Origin: Oscillospiraceae bacterium
GTDB lineage: Bacteria; Bacillota; Clostridia; Oscillospirales; Acutalibacteraceae
Direction: 5' to 3'
NCBI GenBank assembly: GCA_910574995.1
Contig: CAJTCS010000003.1
Span: 186,001-250,000 of the forward strand
Length of the DNA stretch: 64,000 nt
Below, piece after piece: positions 1-6,828 of the stretch; positions within the stretch are counted from its first letter, which is position 1, and each line of letters begins with the position of its first letter. The translations under genes were made by a program, and so were the position numbers. The notes under the pieces were generated by a model that saw nothing but the letters and a program-made list of their open reading frames with translations, had not been told where the DNA came from and made no database searches.

Positions 1-1
1 C

Positions 2-859
2 TACTGCCAGACCTGGGAGGAGCTTGAGCATACTGCGGAGTACCCTCATCCCCATGTGGCAAAGTTACTGGAGGCGGCTATCGTATACACCGCCAATCAG
101 GCAGCCAAAGATCGTTATTTTCTCCTTCAGAACAAACTCAAGGAGGTGCTGGCCCGGCCCCTCTGTGTGGAAGATATTGAAAAAGCAGAAGGGTTCTACC
201 ATTCTGCTTTGAAAGTGCTGGGTAAGCTCTTTTTGGCCGATGCAGACGGGGAATGCGCTTATCTATCCGCCATCCTGCTATATTATATAGAATATGCGGC
301 GTACCTGGTCAATAAATCTTATGTCCACCGCGGTATCCAGGGCATCCCCGCGGAGATAGAGGCTTTCGATTGTCTCCCGGACGGCTTTGTTGACGCTTAT
401 CAGAGGTTGATTCTGGCAGAGGGGGCGGCGGACATCCGGCAAGCGGCCAAATTTCTGGTCAGGCTGACCGGCGATTTTTTGGCCGTCCTCAGAGACCGGC
501 TATGCCCTAAGCCGGAGATTTCCCCGGAAGCCCTGGAAGGCACTTATGAAGAAGCCTTCTCCAACTGGCGCTGGAAGATGCACCGGGCGGCCCAGCTGGG
601 CAGTCCCTATCTGTCTCTTATGACCGCTGCCAGCTGCCAGAATTATTACGATGAATTTGAGGCACGTTTTCATATTCCTCATTTCGATCTGTTCTCCGGA
701 TTTTCCGCGAAAGATTTATCCGCATCCGCAGAGATGTTCGACCGTGTTCTTGAGGAATTTGGTCATCTGTATGAAAAAGGAGGGCTAAAAATATGCCGCT
801 ATCCCACGCTGGAAGAATTTGAACAAGACTATTTAGGGGCACCGCTTGAAACATCATAA
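2..859 (+). CDS. Unrecognised helical protein, C-terminal part (cut by the left window edge)
   Basis: The reading frame is open from base 2, so the gene starts outside the window; the GTG at 56 has no evident ribosome binding site and is probably internal. About 285 residues are visible. They look almost entirely alpha-helical, with leucine-, alanine- and glutamate-rich segments and scattered aromatic residues, and no signal peptide or clear membrane segment. I do not recognise a family. The layout is loosely like the helical C-terminal half of some nucleotidyltransferase-fold proteins, but that is only an impression and the catalytic part would lie upstream. It ends 67 bp before the acetyltransferase gene on the same strand. 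Confidence 0.55.
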   Translation, partial: YCQTWEELEHTAEYPHPHVAKLLEAAIVYTANQAAKDRYFLLQNKLKEVLARPLCVEDIEKAEGFYHSALKVLGKLFLADADGECAYLSAILLYYIEYAAYLVNKSYVHRGIQGIPAEIEAFDCLPDGFVDAYQRLILAEGAADIRQAAKFLVRLTGDFLAVLRDRLCPKPEISPEALEGTYEEAFSNWRWKMHRAAQLGSPYLSLMTAASCQNYYDEFEARFHIPHFDLFSGFSAKDLSASAEMFDRVLEEFGHLYEKGGLKICRYPTLEEFEQDYLGAPLETS

Positions 860-926
860 AGGCGGAAGCGCCCGACGAGTTGAATGGACGGTATCAAAAA
901 TGTGCCGAACTATGCGAGGTAATACT

Positions 927-1682
927 ATGGAGCTTATCAAACTGACCCACGACAACATTGACCAGGAGCACATCTGCTGTGCCATATCCAGCAACAAGGA
1001 TGTGCAGGTCATGTCCAAAAAGGCTTGGCTGGAGGAGCGGATGGACGAGGGGCTTGTCTTCCTGAAGGGCAATGTCCGGGGGAAATGCTTTATTGAGTAT
1101 ATCCCCGCCGAGTACGCTTGGACGTCCATCGAGGCAGAGGACTATATGTATATCGACTGCCTGTGGGTGTCCGGGCAGTTCAAGGGGCATGGGTACTCAA
1201 ACCTCCTGCTGGACTCCTGTATCGAGGACAGCAAGGCGAAGGGAAAAAAAGGGATTGTGATTCTGTCCTCCAAAAAGAAACTGGGCTTTCTCTCCGACCC
1301 CGGATACATGAGACACAAGGGGTTTGTAACGGCGGACACGGCGGAGCCTTACTTTGAACTGCTGTATCTGCCCTTTGATGAGGGTGCGGAGCGGCCTCGT
1401 TTCCGGGATACCGTGCGGGAGCATGGAGCCATGCCCAAGGGATTTGTGCTCTATTACACCAACCAGTGCCCGTTTACGGCAAAGTATGTGCCGGTGCTGG
1501 AGCGCATGGCAAAGGAACGGAACGCCGTTTTCCAGTCTGTCCATATCCAGACCAGAGCGGATGCCCAGAACGCTCCCTCGCCCTTTACCACCTTCTCTCT
1601 ATTCTATGACGGCCAACTGGTGACCCATGAGATCCTGTCGGAGAAGAAATTCGATAAAATTCTGACAGAGAAGGGATTGTAG
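927..1682 (+). CDS. GNAT N-acetyltransferase with C-terminal YoaP-like domain
   Basis: A 251-residue protein of the YoaP type. The N-terminal ~150 residues are a GNAT fold: the segment CLWVSGQFKGHGYSNLLLD matches the acetyl-CoA-binding motif A (normally Q/RxxGxG/A). The remainder, with a TNQCPFTAKYVP segment that resembles a thioredoxin-like CxxT/C turn, matches the YoaP C-terminal domain. The substrate is unknown for the family. The ATG at 927 is preferred over upstream in-frame starts because a GAGGT lies 7-12 bases before it and the GNAT fold begins there. It is followed within 2 bp by a regulated promoter region for the VanZ-like gene, so it may end its own transcription unit. Confidence 0.8.
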   Translation: MELIKLTHDNIDQEHICCAISSNKDVQVMSKKAWLEERMDEGLVFLKGNVRGKCFIEYIPAEYAWTSIEAEDYMYIDCLWVSGQFKGHGYSNLLLDSCIEDSKAKGKKGIVILSSKKKLGFLSDPGYMRHKGFVTADTAEPYFELLYLPFDEGAERPRFRDTVREHGAMPKGFVLYYTNQCPFTAKYVPVLERMAKERNAVFQSVHIQTRADAQNAPSPFTTFSLFYDGQLVTHEILSEKKFDKILTEKGL

Positions 1683-1683
1683 G

Positions 1684-1743
1684 AAAATCGTTAGAAAATC
1701 CGTAGGGAAAACGCAAAACAAACCCCGACGGCTTTGGTATGAT
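1684..1743 (+). promoter_or_regulatory. 11-bp direct repeats and -10 box upstream of the VanZ-like gene
   Basis: AAAATCGTTAG (1684-1694) is followed directly by AAAATCCGTAG (1695-1705) and a weaker third unit GGAAAACGC. An 11-bp period is the spacing typically bound in tandem by OmpR/VanR-family response regulators. A TATGAT -10 hexamer lies at 1738-1743, 32 bp after the second unit, with only a poor -35 (AAAACA), which suits an activator-dependent promoter. A matching arrangement stands upstream of the ABC transporter at 2346. The regulator itself is not in the window. Function is inference. Confidence 0.55.
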
Positions 1744-1783
1744 AGAACAAAAACAGCCGGTGTTTGTTTTGGGAGGAACAGCT

Positions 1784-2320
1784 ATGTTTATGATCAGAGA
1801 AATCCTGGGCTATTGTAGTATCAGCGCCGCCTGCCTCTTGGGCATGGCTGTTCTCTATGCGCCCATCTGCTTCCTGCTTCGGAAACGTGTGCCTCCGGCA
1901 AAGCAGCTTACCTGTTTCCTGTTCAGCGCCTGCGTTATCATAGTCCTGGCGGCAACGGTCATTACCGGCGCATCCAACGCAGCCACGGCAGACCGTTCCC
2001 TGAACCTTGTGCCATTCCGGGGCCTTCAAGAAACCTGGAGTATGCCAGAGCCGAAGAAGATTGCCCAAACCGCCGCAAATGTCGTGATGTTCATTCCGTT
2101 GGGTCTTATGATGCCGGTGGCATTACGGAGAATGCGCAACTTTTGGAAAACCGCTCTTTCCCTGGCACTGTTCTCCTTTGCCATTGAGTTCACACAGTAT
2201 TTTACCGGCAGATCGGCGGACATTGACGATCTCATGCTGAATACCTTGGGCGGGGTATTGGGATATCTGCTCTTCTTTGTGGTGTCAAAGCTGCTCCGAA
2301 AAAGTATCCCCACACGATAA
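1784..2320 (+). CDS. VanZ-like family membrane protein
   Basis: A 178-residue integral membrane protein with about four hydrophobic segments. The stretch NVVMFIPLGLMMPV, followed by the charged loop AIEFTQYFTGRSADIDDLMLNTLGGVLGY, is the hallmark of the VanZ-like domain. VanZ confers low-level teicoplanin resistance in Tn1546; most chromosomal homologues have unknown roles at the envelope. The ATG at 1784 is chosen because GGGAGGA lies 6 bases upstream; an in-frame ATG at 1739 falls inside the predicted -10 box and is unlikely. The promoter repeats shared with the next operon suggest co-regulation with the ABC exporter, perhaps in response to cell-envelope stress (inference). Confidence 0.82.
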   Translation: MFMIREILGYCSISAACLLGMAVLYAPICFLLRKRVPPAKQLTCFLFSACVIIVLAATVITGASNAATADRSLNLVPFRGLQETWSMPEPKKIAQTAANVVMFIPLGLMMPVALRRMRNFWKTALSLALFSFAIEFTQYFTGRSADIDDLMLNTLGGVLGYLLFFVVSKLLRKSIPTR

Positions 2321-2345
2321 ATTCTCCAAATCACCGCTCTGTGAG

Positions 2346-2427
2346 AAAATCGTAAGGAAGTCTGTAGGAAAGCAGTAAAATCCTGTATGAAAGAACGAGA
2401 AAAAAGCGCTCTTGCTTTTGGTACAAT
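2346..2427 (+). promoter_or_regulatory. 11-bp direct repeats and -10 box upstream of the ABC exporter operon
   Basis: AAAATCGTAAG (2346-2356), GAAGTCTGTAG (2357-2367) and GAAAGCAGTAA (2368-2378) run in an 11-bp phase, with a possible fourth unit to 2389. TACAAT at 2422-2427 is a good -10, about 32 bp after the fourth unit, the same distance as in the VanZ promoter. The local context around the two -10 boxes is also alike (CTTTGGTAT versus CTTTTGGTAC). The similarity suggests the same response regulator acts at both. Confidence 0.5.
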
Positions 2428-2481
2428 AGTCGTGCCAAGGCAAGAGTGCTTTTACTTTATCAGCATGGAAGGAGTTTTCAT

Positions 2482-3375
2482 ATGGAATTGCGGATCGATC
2501 ATGTTTCTAAAGAATTCAAGGACAAAAAAGCAGTCAACGACATCAGCCTGGAACTGACGCCGGGGGTTTGGGGCCTGCTGGGGGCCAATGGAGCGGGCAA
2601 AACCACCCTCATGCGGATCATTGCCGGAATCATGCACCCCACCTCCGGTCAGGTAGTGTATGACGGCGTTCCCATCCAGACGCTGGCAGAGCGGTACCGG
2701 GATGTATTCGGCTTTCTGCCCCAGGACTTCGGCTTTCACCCAGAGTTCACAGTCAAGGACTTCCTGGCCTATGTGGCTGCATTAAAGGGGCTCCCCGAGC
2801 AGCAAGCCCGGCGAAAAATTCACAAGCTGCTGGAGCAGGTCTCCCTGGCGGACGCCGCAGACAAGAAGGTTGCCAAGCTCTCCGGCGGCATGAGGCGGCG
2901 GGTAGGGATTGCCCAGGCCCTGCTCAATGACCCGGAGGTCTTGATTTTGGACGAGCCTACCGGTGGTCTGGACCCCGGCGAGCGGGTGCGTTTCCGCAAT
3001 CTGCTGTCGGAGTTCGCTCATGACCGCATTGTGCTGATCTCTACCCACATTGTCCCGGACGTGGAGTATATTGCCACATGTCACGCCATCATCAAGGGCG
3101 GCAAGCTGCTGGCGACGGGGACAACCGAGGAGTTGACCAAGCTGGTGGAGGGCAAGGTATGGACCTGTACCGTCCCGGCAAAATCTGTGCCTGAGTATGA
3201 AAACAAACTGCAAATCACCAACCTGCGAAATGAGAATGACGGCAGCGTTTCTATCCGTTATCTATCGGAGCAGCCCTGCAACGCTGTTTCCACCGCAGCC
3301 ACACCCCGCCTGGAAGATTTGTATTTGTGGATGTTCCCGGAAAGCAGCGGGGAAAATGACAGGAGGTATCACTAA
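2482..3375 (+). CDS. ABC transporter ATP-binding protein (ABC-2 exporter type)
   Basis: A 297-residue ATPase subunit. Visible motifs are Walker A GANGAGKTT (near residue 37), a Q-loop LPQDFGF, the signature KLSGGMRRRVGIAQ, and Walker B VLILDEPTGGLDP followed by the switch histidine in STHIV. The C-terminal ~80 residues form the short extension common in exporters of the antibiotic/lantibiotic class. The ATG at 2482 follows AAGGAG by 7 bases. It pairs with the permease that begins one base after its stop codon; the two presumably form a homodimer-of-heterodimers exporter. Linkage to a VanZ-like gene under a similar promoter suggests a role in envelope or antimicrobial stress, but the substrate cannot be read from sequence. 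Confidence 0.88.
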   Translation: MELRIDHVSKEFKDKKAVNDISLELTPGVWGLLGANGAGKTTLMRIIAGIMHPTSGQVVYDGVPIQTLAERYRDVFGFLPQDFGFHPEFTVKDFLAYVAALKGLPEQQARRKIHKLLEQVSLADAADKKVAKLSGGMRRRVGIAQALLNDPEVLILDEPTGGLDPGERVRFRNLLSEFAHDRIVLISTHIVPDVEYIATCHAIIKGGKLLATGTTEELTKLVEGKVWTCTVPAKSVPEYENKLQITNLRNENDGSVSIRYLSEQPCNAVSTAATPRLEDLYLWMFPESSGENDRRYH

Positions 3376-4623
3376 ATGAGAATCTTTCGGTTGGAACTGA
3401 AGCGGGTCTTGAAGTCAAGGCTCACCTGGACTTTGTTGGCACTGGCGCTGATCCTCTCCGTCCTGCTGGCCTGGCTGCCGACCACCTACTGCTACAGCAG
3501 CTATACGGATGAAGTCGGGAACGAGGTCAATTTGACCGGACTGGATTCCATCGCTTACGAAAAGGAGCGTCAGGCGGACGGTAGCGGCATTGTCACCCCG
3601 GAACGAGTGCGGGAGGCCGTAGAAATTTATCAAGTCTGCCTCACGTCCTACGGTGTCACGGAGTCCTACGATCTGCCGGAGGGCGTCTATGAGAAGGAGA
3701 TACTCCCCATAGCCCCCCTGCTCCATGGTGTCAAAGAAGCCTTTGCCGACCCTGACACTGGCATGGCCCCTGCTATCATGGAGATCGACCCAGCCCGGAT
3801 TGATGACTACTATTCTGTCTGCGAAGCTCGGATTTCATCTCTGATGGCCATGGAACAGCCGGGCAGCCCTGCCGCCCAGCGTGAGGCCATGGAGATGTAT
3901 CAGAAAGTGGAAAAGCCCTTTGAAGTCTACCCTGGCATGAGTTCTACCATTTTGGACTATCAGAACATCATGGGCTTTTTGGTGCTGCTGTTCTGCGTGG
4001 TGATTGCCGCTCCGGTGTTCTCTGCCGATTACCAGTCCGGCGCGGATGACATACTGCGCTGTACCCGGCATGGCAGGAGCAAACTGGCTGTTTCCAAGCT
4101 GCTGGCCGCACTTTTTGTCAGCGGGGCCGCCTTTGTGGTCTGCGCCACCAGTCATATTCTGGTTGTCAACTGCCTGTTCGGCTGGGAGTGTACCAAAACC
4201 TCTGTTCAAATGCTCTATTCCATCGTGACCCTGGCTGGCATGAATATTGGGGAGCTTCAGCTTCTGTTTGCGCTAGCTGGATTGCTTTCGGTGCTGGCTT
4301 CTGTAAGTTTTACACTGTTCCTCTCATCCAAATGCAAAACTACCGTGGCCTCACTGGCCGCAGGGCTGGTGTTCTGCATTGCGCCGGTAGTACTCTCTAT
4401 GACCATGCCGGGGAACCTGTCCACCTGGACGTGCAGCATCCTCCCTGCCAGTGGAACCAGTATTCAGGCCAGTATCCTCTATGCCATCACTGATTTCAAG
4501 TTCTTAAACCTGGGCGGCCTGGCGGTCTGGACGCCTTATGCCATGATCGGGGCCTGTATTATTGAGATACCATTGTTTGCGTTCCTGGCTGTGCGTTCCT
4601 ATTGTGGGCATACCATACGCTAA
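3376..4623 (+). CDS. ABC-2-type transporter permease
   Basis: A 415-residue membrane protein. One transmembrane helix lies near the N-terminus (about residues 15-35), then a large outside domain of about 160 residues, then roughly five to six helices from about residue 195 to the end. This one-plus-five layout is usual for ABC-2 permeases with an extracytoplasmic insertion. An amphipathic SADYQSGADDILRCTRHGRSKL segment after the second helix is the likely coupling region that contacts the ATPase. The start codon directly abuts the ATPase stop (TAAATG) with AGGAGGT 8 bases upstream, so translation is coupled. The substrate is unknown. Confidence 0.85.
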   Translation: MRIFRLELKRVLKSRLTWTLLALALILSVLLAWLPTTYCYSSYTDEVGNEVNLTGLDSIAYEKERQADGSGIVTPERVREAVEIYQVCLTSYGVTESYDLPEGVYEKEILPIAPLLHGVKEAFADPDTGMAPAIMEIDPARIDDYYSVCEARISSLMAMEQPGSPAAQREAMEMYQKVEKPFEVYPGMSSTILDYQNIMGFLVLLFCVVIAAPVFSADYQSGADDILRCTRHGRSKLAVSKLLAALFVSGAAFVVCATSHILVVNCLFGWECTKTSVQMLYSIVTLAGMNIGELQLLFALAGLLSVLASVSFTLFLSSKCKTTVASLAAGLVFCIAPVVLSMTMPGNLSTWTCSILPASGTSIQASILYAITDFKFLNLGGLAVWTPYAMIGACIIEIPLFAFLAVRSYCGHTIR

Positions 4624-5134
4624 GGCAGTGAATCATTTCATGACACGAATGGGACATTTCATTACATCGGGATTGAAACGCATGATACAAACCGATAAGA
4701 TATTAGTTGTCAGGCACCGCTTATCCATCATATTATCATGACCGTGTAGTAGAGTTAATGTAGCAGCACGTTTCAAAATTCATCGTAAAACACAAGGTAG
4801 AGCCGGTGAACCAGGAAGGATGGAGTTCACCGGCTCTACCTATTTCTGCATATTTTTGATCTTGTAATTTCAAAGAACCATATTGTCGGAGCGGGTGGCT
4901 GTATCCGCTTTGACCGGGTTGGAATTCACTTGCCAAGGGTGTGAACTGTCAAAATGCTTGCCCCAATTTTGCATTTGATTATTTGGCACTGTTCGCCAAC
5001 AGTGAATAGGCGCAAATTGCACAGTGCCTGAACAGGTGGATTGTTATGAGCAGCGCCCACCTGAGTGAACTGCGACTCAGTTTATATGTTCTAAAATTTT
5101 TTTGACGTGCATTTCTCAGAACTCTGTCCTTCTG
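4624..5134. other. Gene-free stretch with two inverted repeats
   Basis: No convincing gene is present in this stretch. A perfect 16-bp inverted repeat (GGTAGAGCCGGTGAAC at 4796-4811 with its complement at 4825-4840, 13-base loop) could be a bidirectional terminator for the ABC operon, although it has no proper T-tract. A shorter pair, GGCACTGT/ACAGTGCC, lies at 4985-4992 and 5021-5028. Nothing else is recognised. Confidence 0.5.
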
Positions 5135-5265
5135 CCCACATTGCAGAGGGTATCGGTCTGTCTTTTCAGATTGGTACTTTCCGCAATGTGGGCCTGTTTA
5201 TTCCAACAGGTTGCCGAGGCCCACCCCAATCAATCGTTTTGCCAAACCCAAAACAGATTGATTGG
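5135..5265 (+). promoter_or_regulatory. Structured leader of the sigma-like gene; hairpin overlaps the ribosome binding site
   Basis: Two perfect 10-bp stems lie upstream of the sigma-like gene. CCCACATTGC (5135-5144) pairs with GCAATGTGGG (5183-5192). CCAATCAATC (5226-5235) pairs with GATTGATTGG (5256-5265), whose last GG is the start of the GGAGG ribosome binding site at 5264-5268. The second stem would partly hide the site and points to translational control. What opens it is unknown. Confidence 0.5.
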
Positions 5266-5275
5266 AGGAATCACG

Positions 5276-5776
5276 GTGGAGTACACACCAAAGAAAGTGT
5301 TCATCTTGGATGGAAAAACTTACCTGGAGCTCAGTTACGCTGAGTTTCGCCAGCAAAGAGATACATACCAGAGCAGGTGGTTCATACCTCTGCATGGTAT
5401 GCTGATGGAAGTACCAGAGGACGAGTACAAAGCATTTTACCAGGAAAGACGCCGCCAGAAATATTTGGTCGAGCGCTCAAGGGACAACGACGACTTCTCC
5501 TACGATATGCTCACTACGGACGATTTCAACGGCGAGGATATCCTGGTAGACACAGTGGCAGACACAGCAGGACAGGCAGAAATAAGTCTCTTGCTGGACA
5601 AGCTGAAAAAAGCGCTTGTCATCCTGCCTGACAGTGACCGCCAACTGATAGACGCACTGTTTACTCAGGGAGTCTCGGAGCGAGAGTGGTCTGCACTCTC
5701 CGGTATCCCTCAAAAGACCATCAATGACCGTAAAAAACGTCTTTTGTTGAAGCTCCGAAAAATTTTTGAAAAATAA
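5276..5776 (+). CDS. Sigma-70 region-4-like small regulatory protein
   Basis: A 166-residue protein starting at a GTG preceded by GGAGG at 5264-5268. The N-terminal half (VEYTPKKVFILDGKTYLELS onward) is charged and has no recognised fold. The C-terminal ~60 residues (LLDKLKKALVILPDSDRQLIDALF, then GVSEREWSALSGIPQKTINDRKKRLLLKLRKI) form a helix-turn-helix like sigma-70 region 4. No region 2 for -10 recognition is seen, so it is more likely a regulator or partial sigma factor than a full one. Proteins of this kind are common in Clostridia integrative elements and may control element genes. A terminator follows directly. Confidence 0.68.
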   Translation: MEYTPKKVFILDGKTYLELSYAEFRQQRDTYQSRWFIPLHGMLMEVPEDEYKAFYQERRRQKYLVERSRDNDDFSYDMLTTDDFNGEDILVDTVADTAGQAEISLLLDKLKKALVILPDSDRQLIDALFTQGVSEREWSALSGIPQKTINDRKKRLLLKLRKIFEK

Positions 5777-5784
5777 TCCGCTCA

Positions 5785-5822
5785 AAGTCCTCACTTTTCG
5801 GCTTAGAAAGTGAGGGCTTTCT
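5785..5822 (+). terminator. Rho-independent terminator after the sigma-like gene
   Basis: AAGTCCTCACTTT (5785-5797) pairs with AAAGTGAGGGCTT (5807-5819), 9-base loop, then CTTTTG. It lies 8 bp after the stop codon. Confidence 0.75.
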
Positions 5823-6230
5823 TTTGTTCCCTCTTTTGCTCTTTGACAACTGAATACCCAGCGCACCTTTTACTTTCCTTCTGCCGCCGTGAGGAGCGGC
5901 AGCTACATGAGCGGACGCCAATAGTTAACGCCATAGCGTTAACTATACGCCTCCAGCCTCAGACGGCAGGAAGCACACCTGCCGACGGCAATGACCGGCA
6001 GAAGGGATAATGATACTTGCGCCCCGTCCTAAAGCCGAGCGTGACCCGTCGCAGCAAAGGAGGGCGCCCTCCAGAGATCCTGGGGGTGGTGAGATTCCAA
6101 TGAAACCAATGGCATGGTTGGAGGGTGCGTTCCCTGTCCAGGGGCGTTGAGAACAAATATGGACACGCAAAACGATTGATACAAGGCGGCAGTCTGCCCT
6201 TTGGCTGCCGCCATTACTTACGGAGGGAAC
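5823..6230 (+). other. 408-bp hairpin-rich leader region before the toxin gene
   Basis: No coding sequence is supported here. The region holds several stems: CTGCCGC/GCGGCAG (5881-5902), ATAGTTAACGC/GCGTTAACTAT (5921-5931 and 5936-5946), CTGCCG/CGGCAG (about 5979-6001) and GGCGGCAG/CTGCCGCC (6185-6192 and 6205-6212). The last one stands just before the toxin ribosome binding site CGGAGGG at 6221-6227. The density of stems suggests an untranslated leader, a small RNA or an origin-of-transfer-like segment, but I cannot tell which. Confidence 0.35.
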
Positions 6231-6231
6231 T

Positions 6232-6591
6232 ATGAGAAATGTCAAGCGCGGCGAAATTTATTACGCCGATTTATCCCCGGTAGTCGGCAGTGAGCAGGAC
6301 GGCACCCGGCCCGTCCTCGTCATTCAGAACGACACCGGCAACAAGTTCAGCCCCACCACCATCGTGGCGGCTATCACCAGCAAGTCAGACAAAGCCAAGC
6401 TGCCCACACACGTTGTTGTCCATGCAGATGGGCTGGAGATGGAGTCTGTCGTACTGCTGGAACAGATCAGGACTATCGACAAGCGCCGGTTGATTTGGTA
6501 TAGCGGCAAGCTGGACAAGGCCGCTATGGGCCGGGTCGATCATGCCATTATCGTCAGTTTCGGAATCAAGTATATGGAGGGGTTACTGTGA
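6232..6591 (+). CDS. PemK/MazF-family toxin (endoribonuclease)
   Basis: A 119-residue MazF/PemK-fold protein, the usual size. The N-terminal VKRGEIYYADLSPVVGSEQDGTRPVLVIQ, the loop NKFSPTTIVAAITS and VLLEQIRTIDKRRL are the family's conserved blocks; the Arg in GTRPV and the Thr/Ser in AAITS correspond to active-site positions of MazF/NdoA. Such enzymes cleave mRNA at short specific sequences and are normally held by a MazE-type antitoxin encoded just upstream. No antitoxin gene is visible upstream here. The overlapping 49-residue protein downstream is the only candidate partner. It may stabilise the element or act in its regulation. Confidence 0.85.
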   Translation: MRNVKRGEIYYADLSPVVGSEQDGTRPVLVIQNDTGNKFSPTTIVAAITSKSDKAKLPTHVVVHADGLEMESVVLLEQIRTIDKRRLIWYSGKLDKAAMGRVDHAIIVSFGIKYMEGLL

Positions 6592-6737
6592 ATACAGATA
6601 TCAGCAATTCAGCTTTCGTTTATTGCGTGAATATGCTACGGCTGCTGCTGAAAATGCAGCTCATCACCGCTGAAGAACACGAGCGCATTTTGCAGATTTC
6701 TACAGCCCACTACGGTACCGAAAAAATATATGTCTGA
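6588..6737 (+). CDS. Small 49-residue protein, SHOCT-like
   Basis: The GTG at 6588 overlaps the toxin stop (GTGA) and is preceded by GGAGG at 6577-6581. The protein reads MNTDISNSAFVYCVNMLRLL and continues LKMQLITAEEHERILQIS: a hydrophobic helix, then an L-I-T-x-E-E-x-E-x-I pattern resembling the SHOCT module often found at termini of small bacterial proteins. Similar short proteins precede recombinase genes in Clostridia elements. It could be an unorthodox antitoxin for PemK, given the 4-base overlap, or a recombination accessory factor; neither is shown. Confidence 0.6.
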   Translation: MNTDISNSAFVYCVNMLRLLLKMQLITAEEHERILQISTAHYGTEKIYV

Positions 6738-6828
6738 AATGAAAACTCTGGCGATTTGCGCTGGATGTATCTGAACTCTTGTGGTATCGTTGGTGTTGCC
6801 GTAAGGCGAAATTTTACAGAAAGGGACG

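Noticed and set aside
1739-1783. Longer start for the VanZ-like protein at ATG 1739
   Set aside because: That ATG lies inside the TATGAT -10 box and has no ribosome site, whereas ATG 1784 has GGGAGGA.
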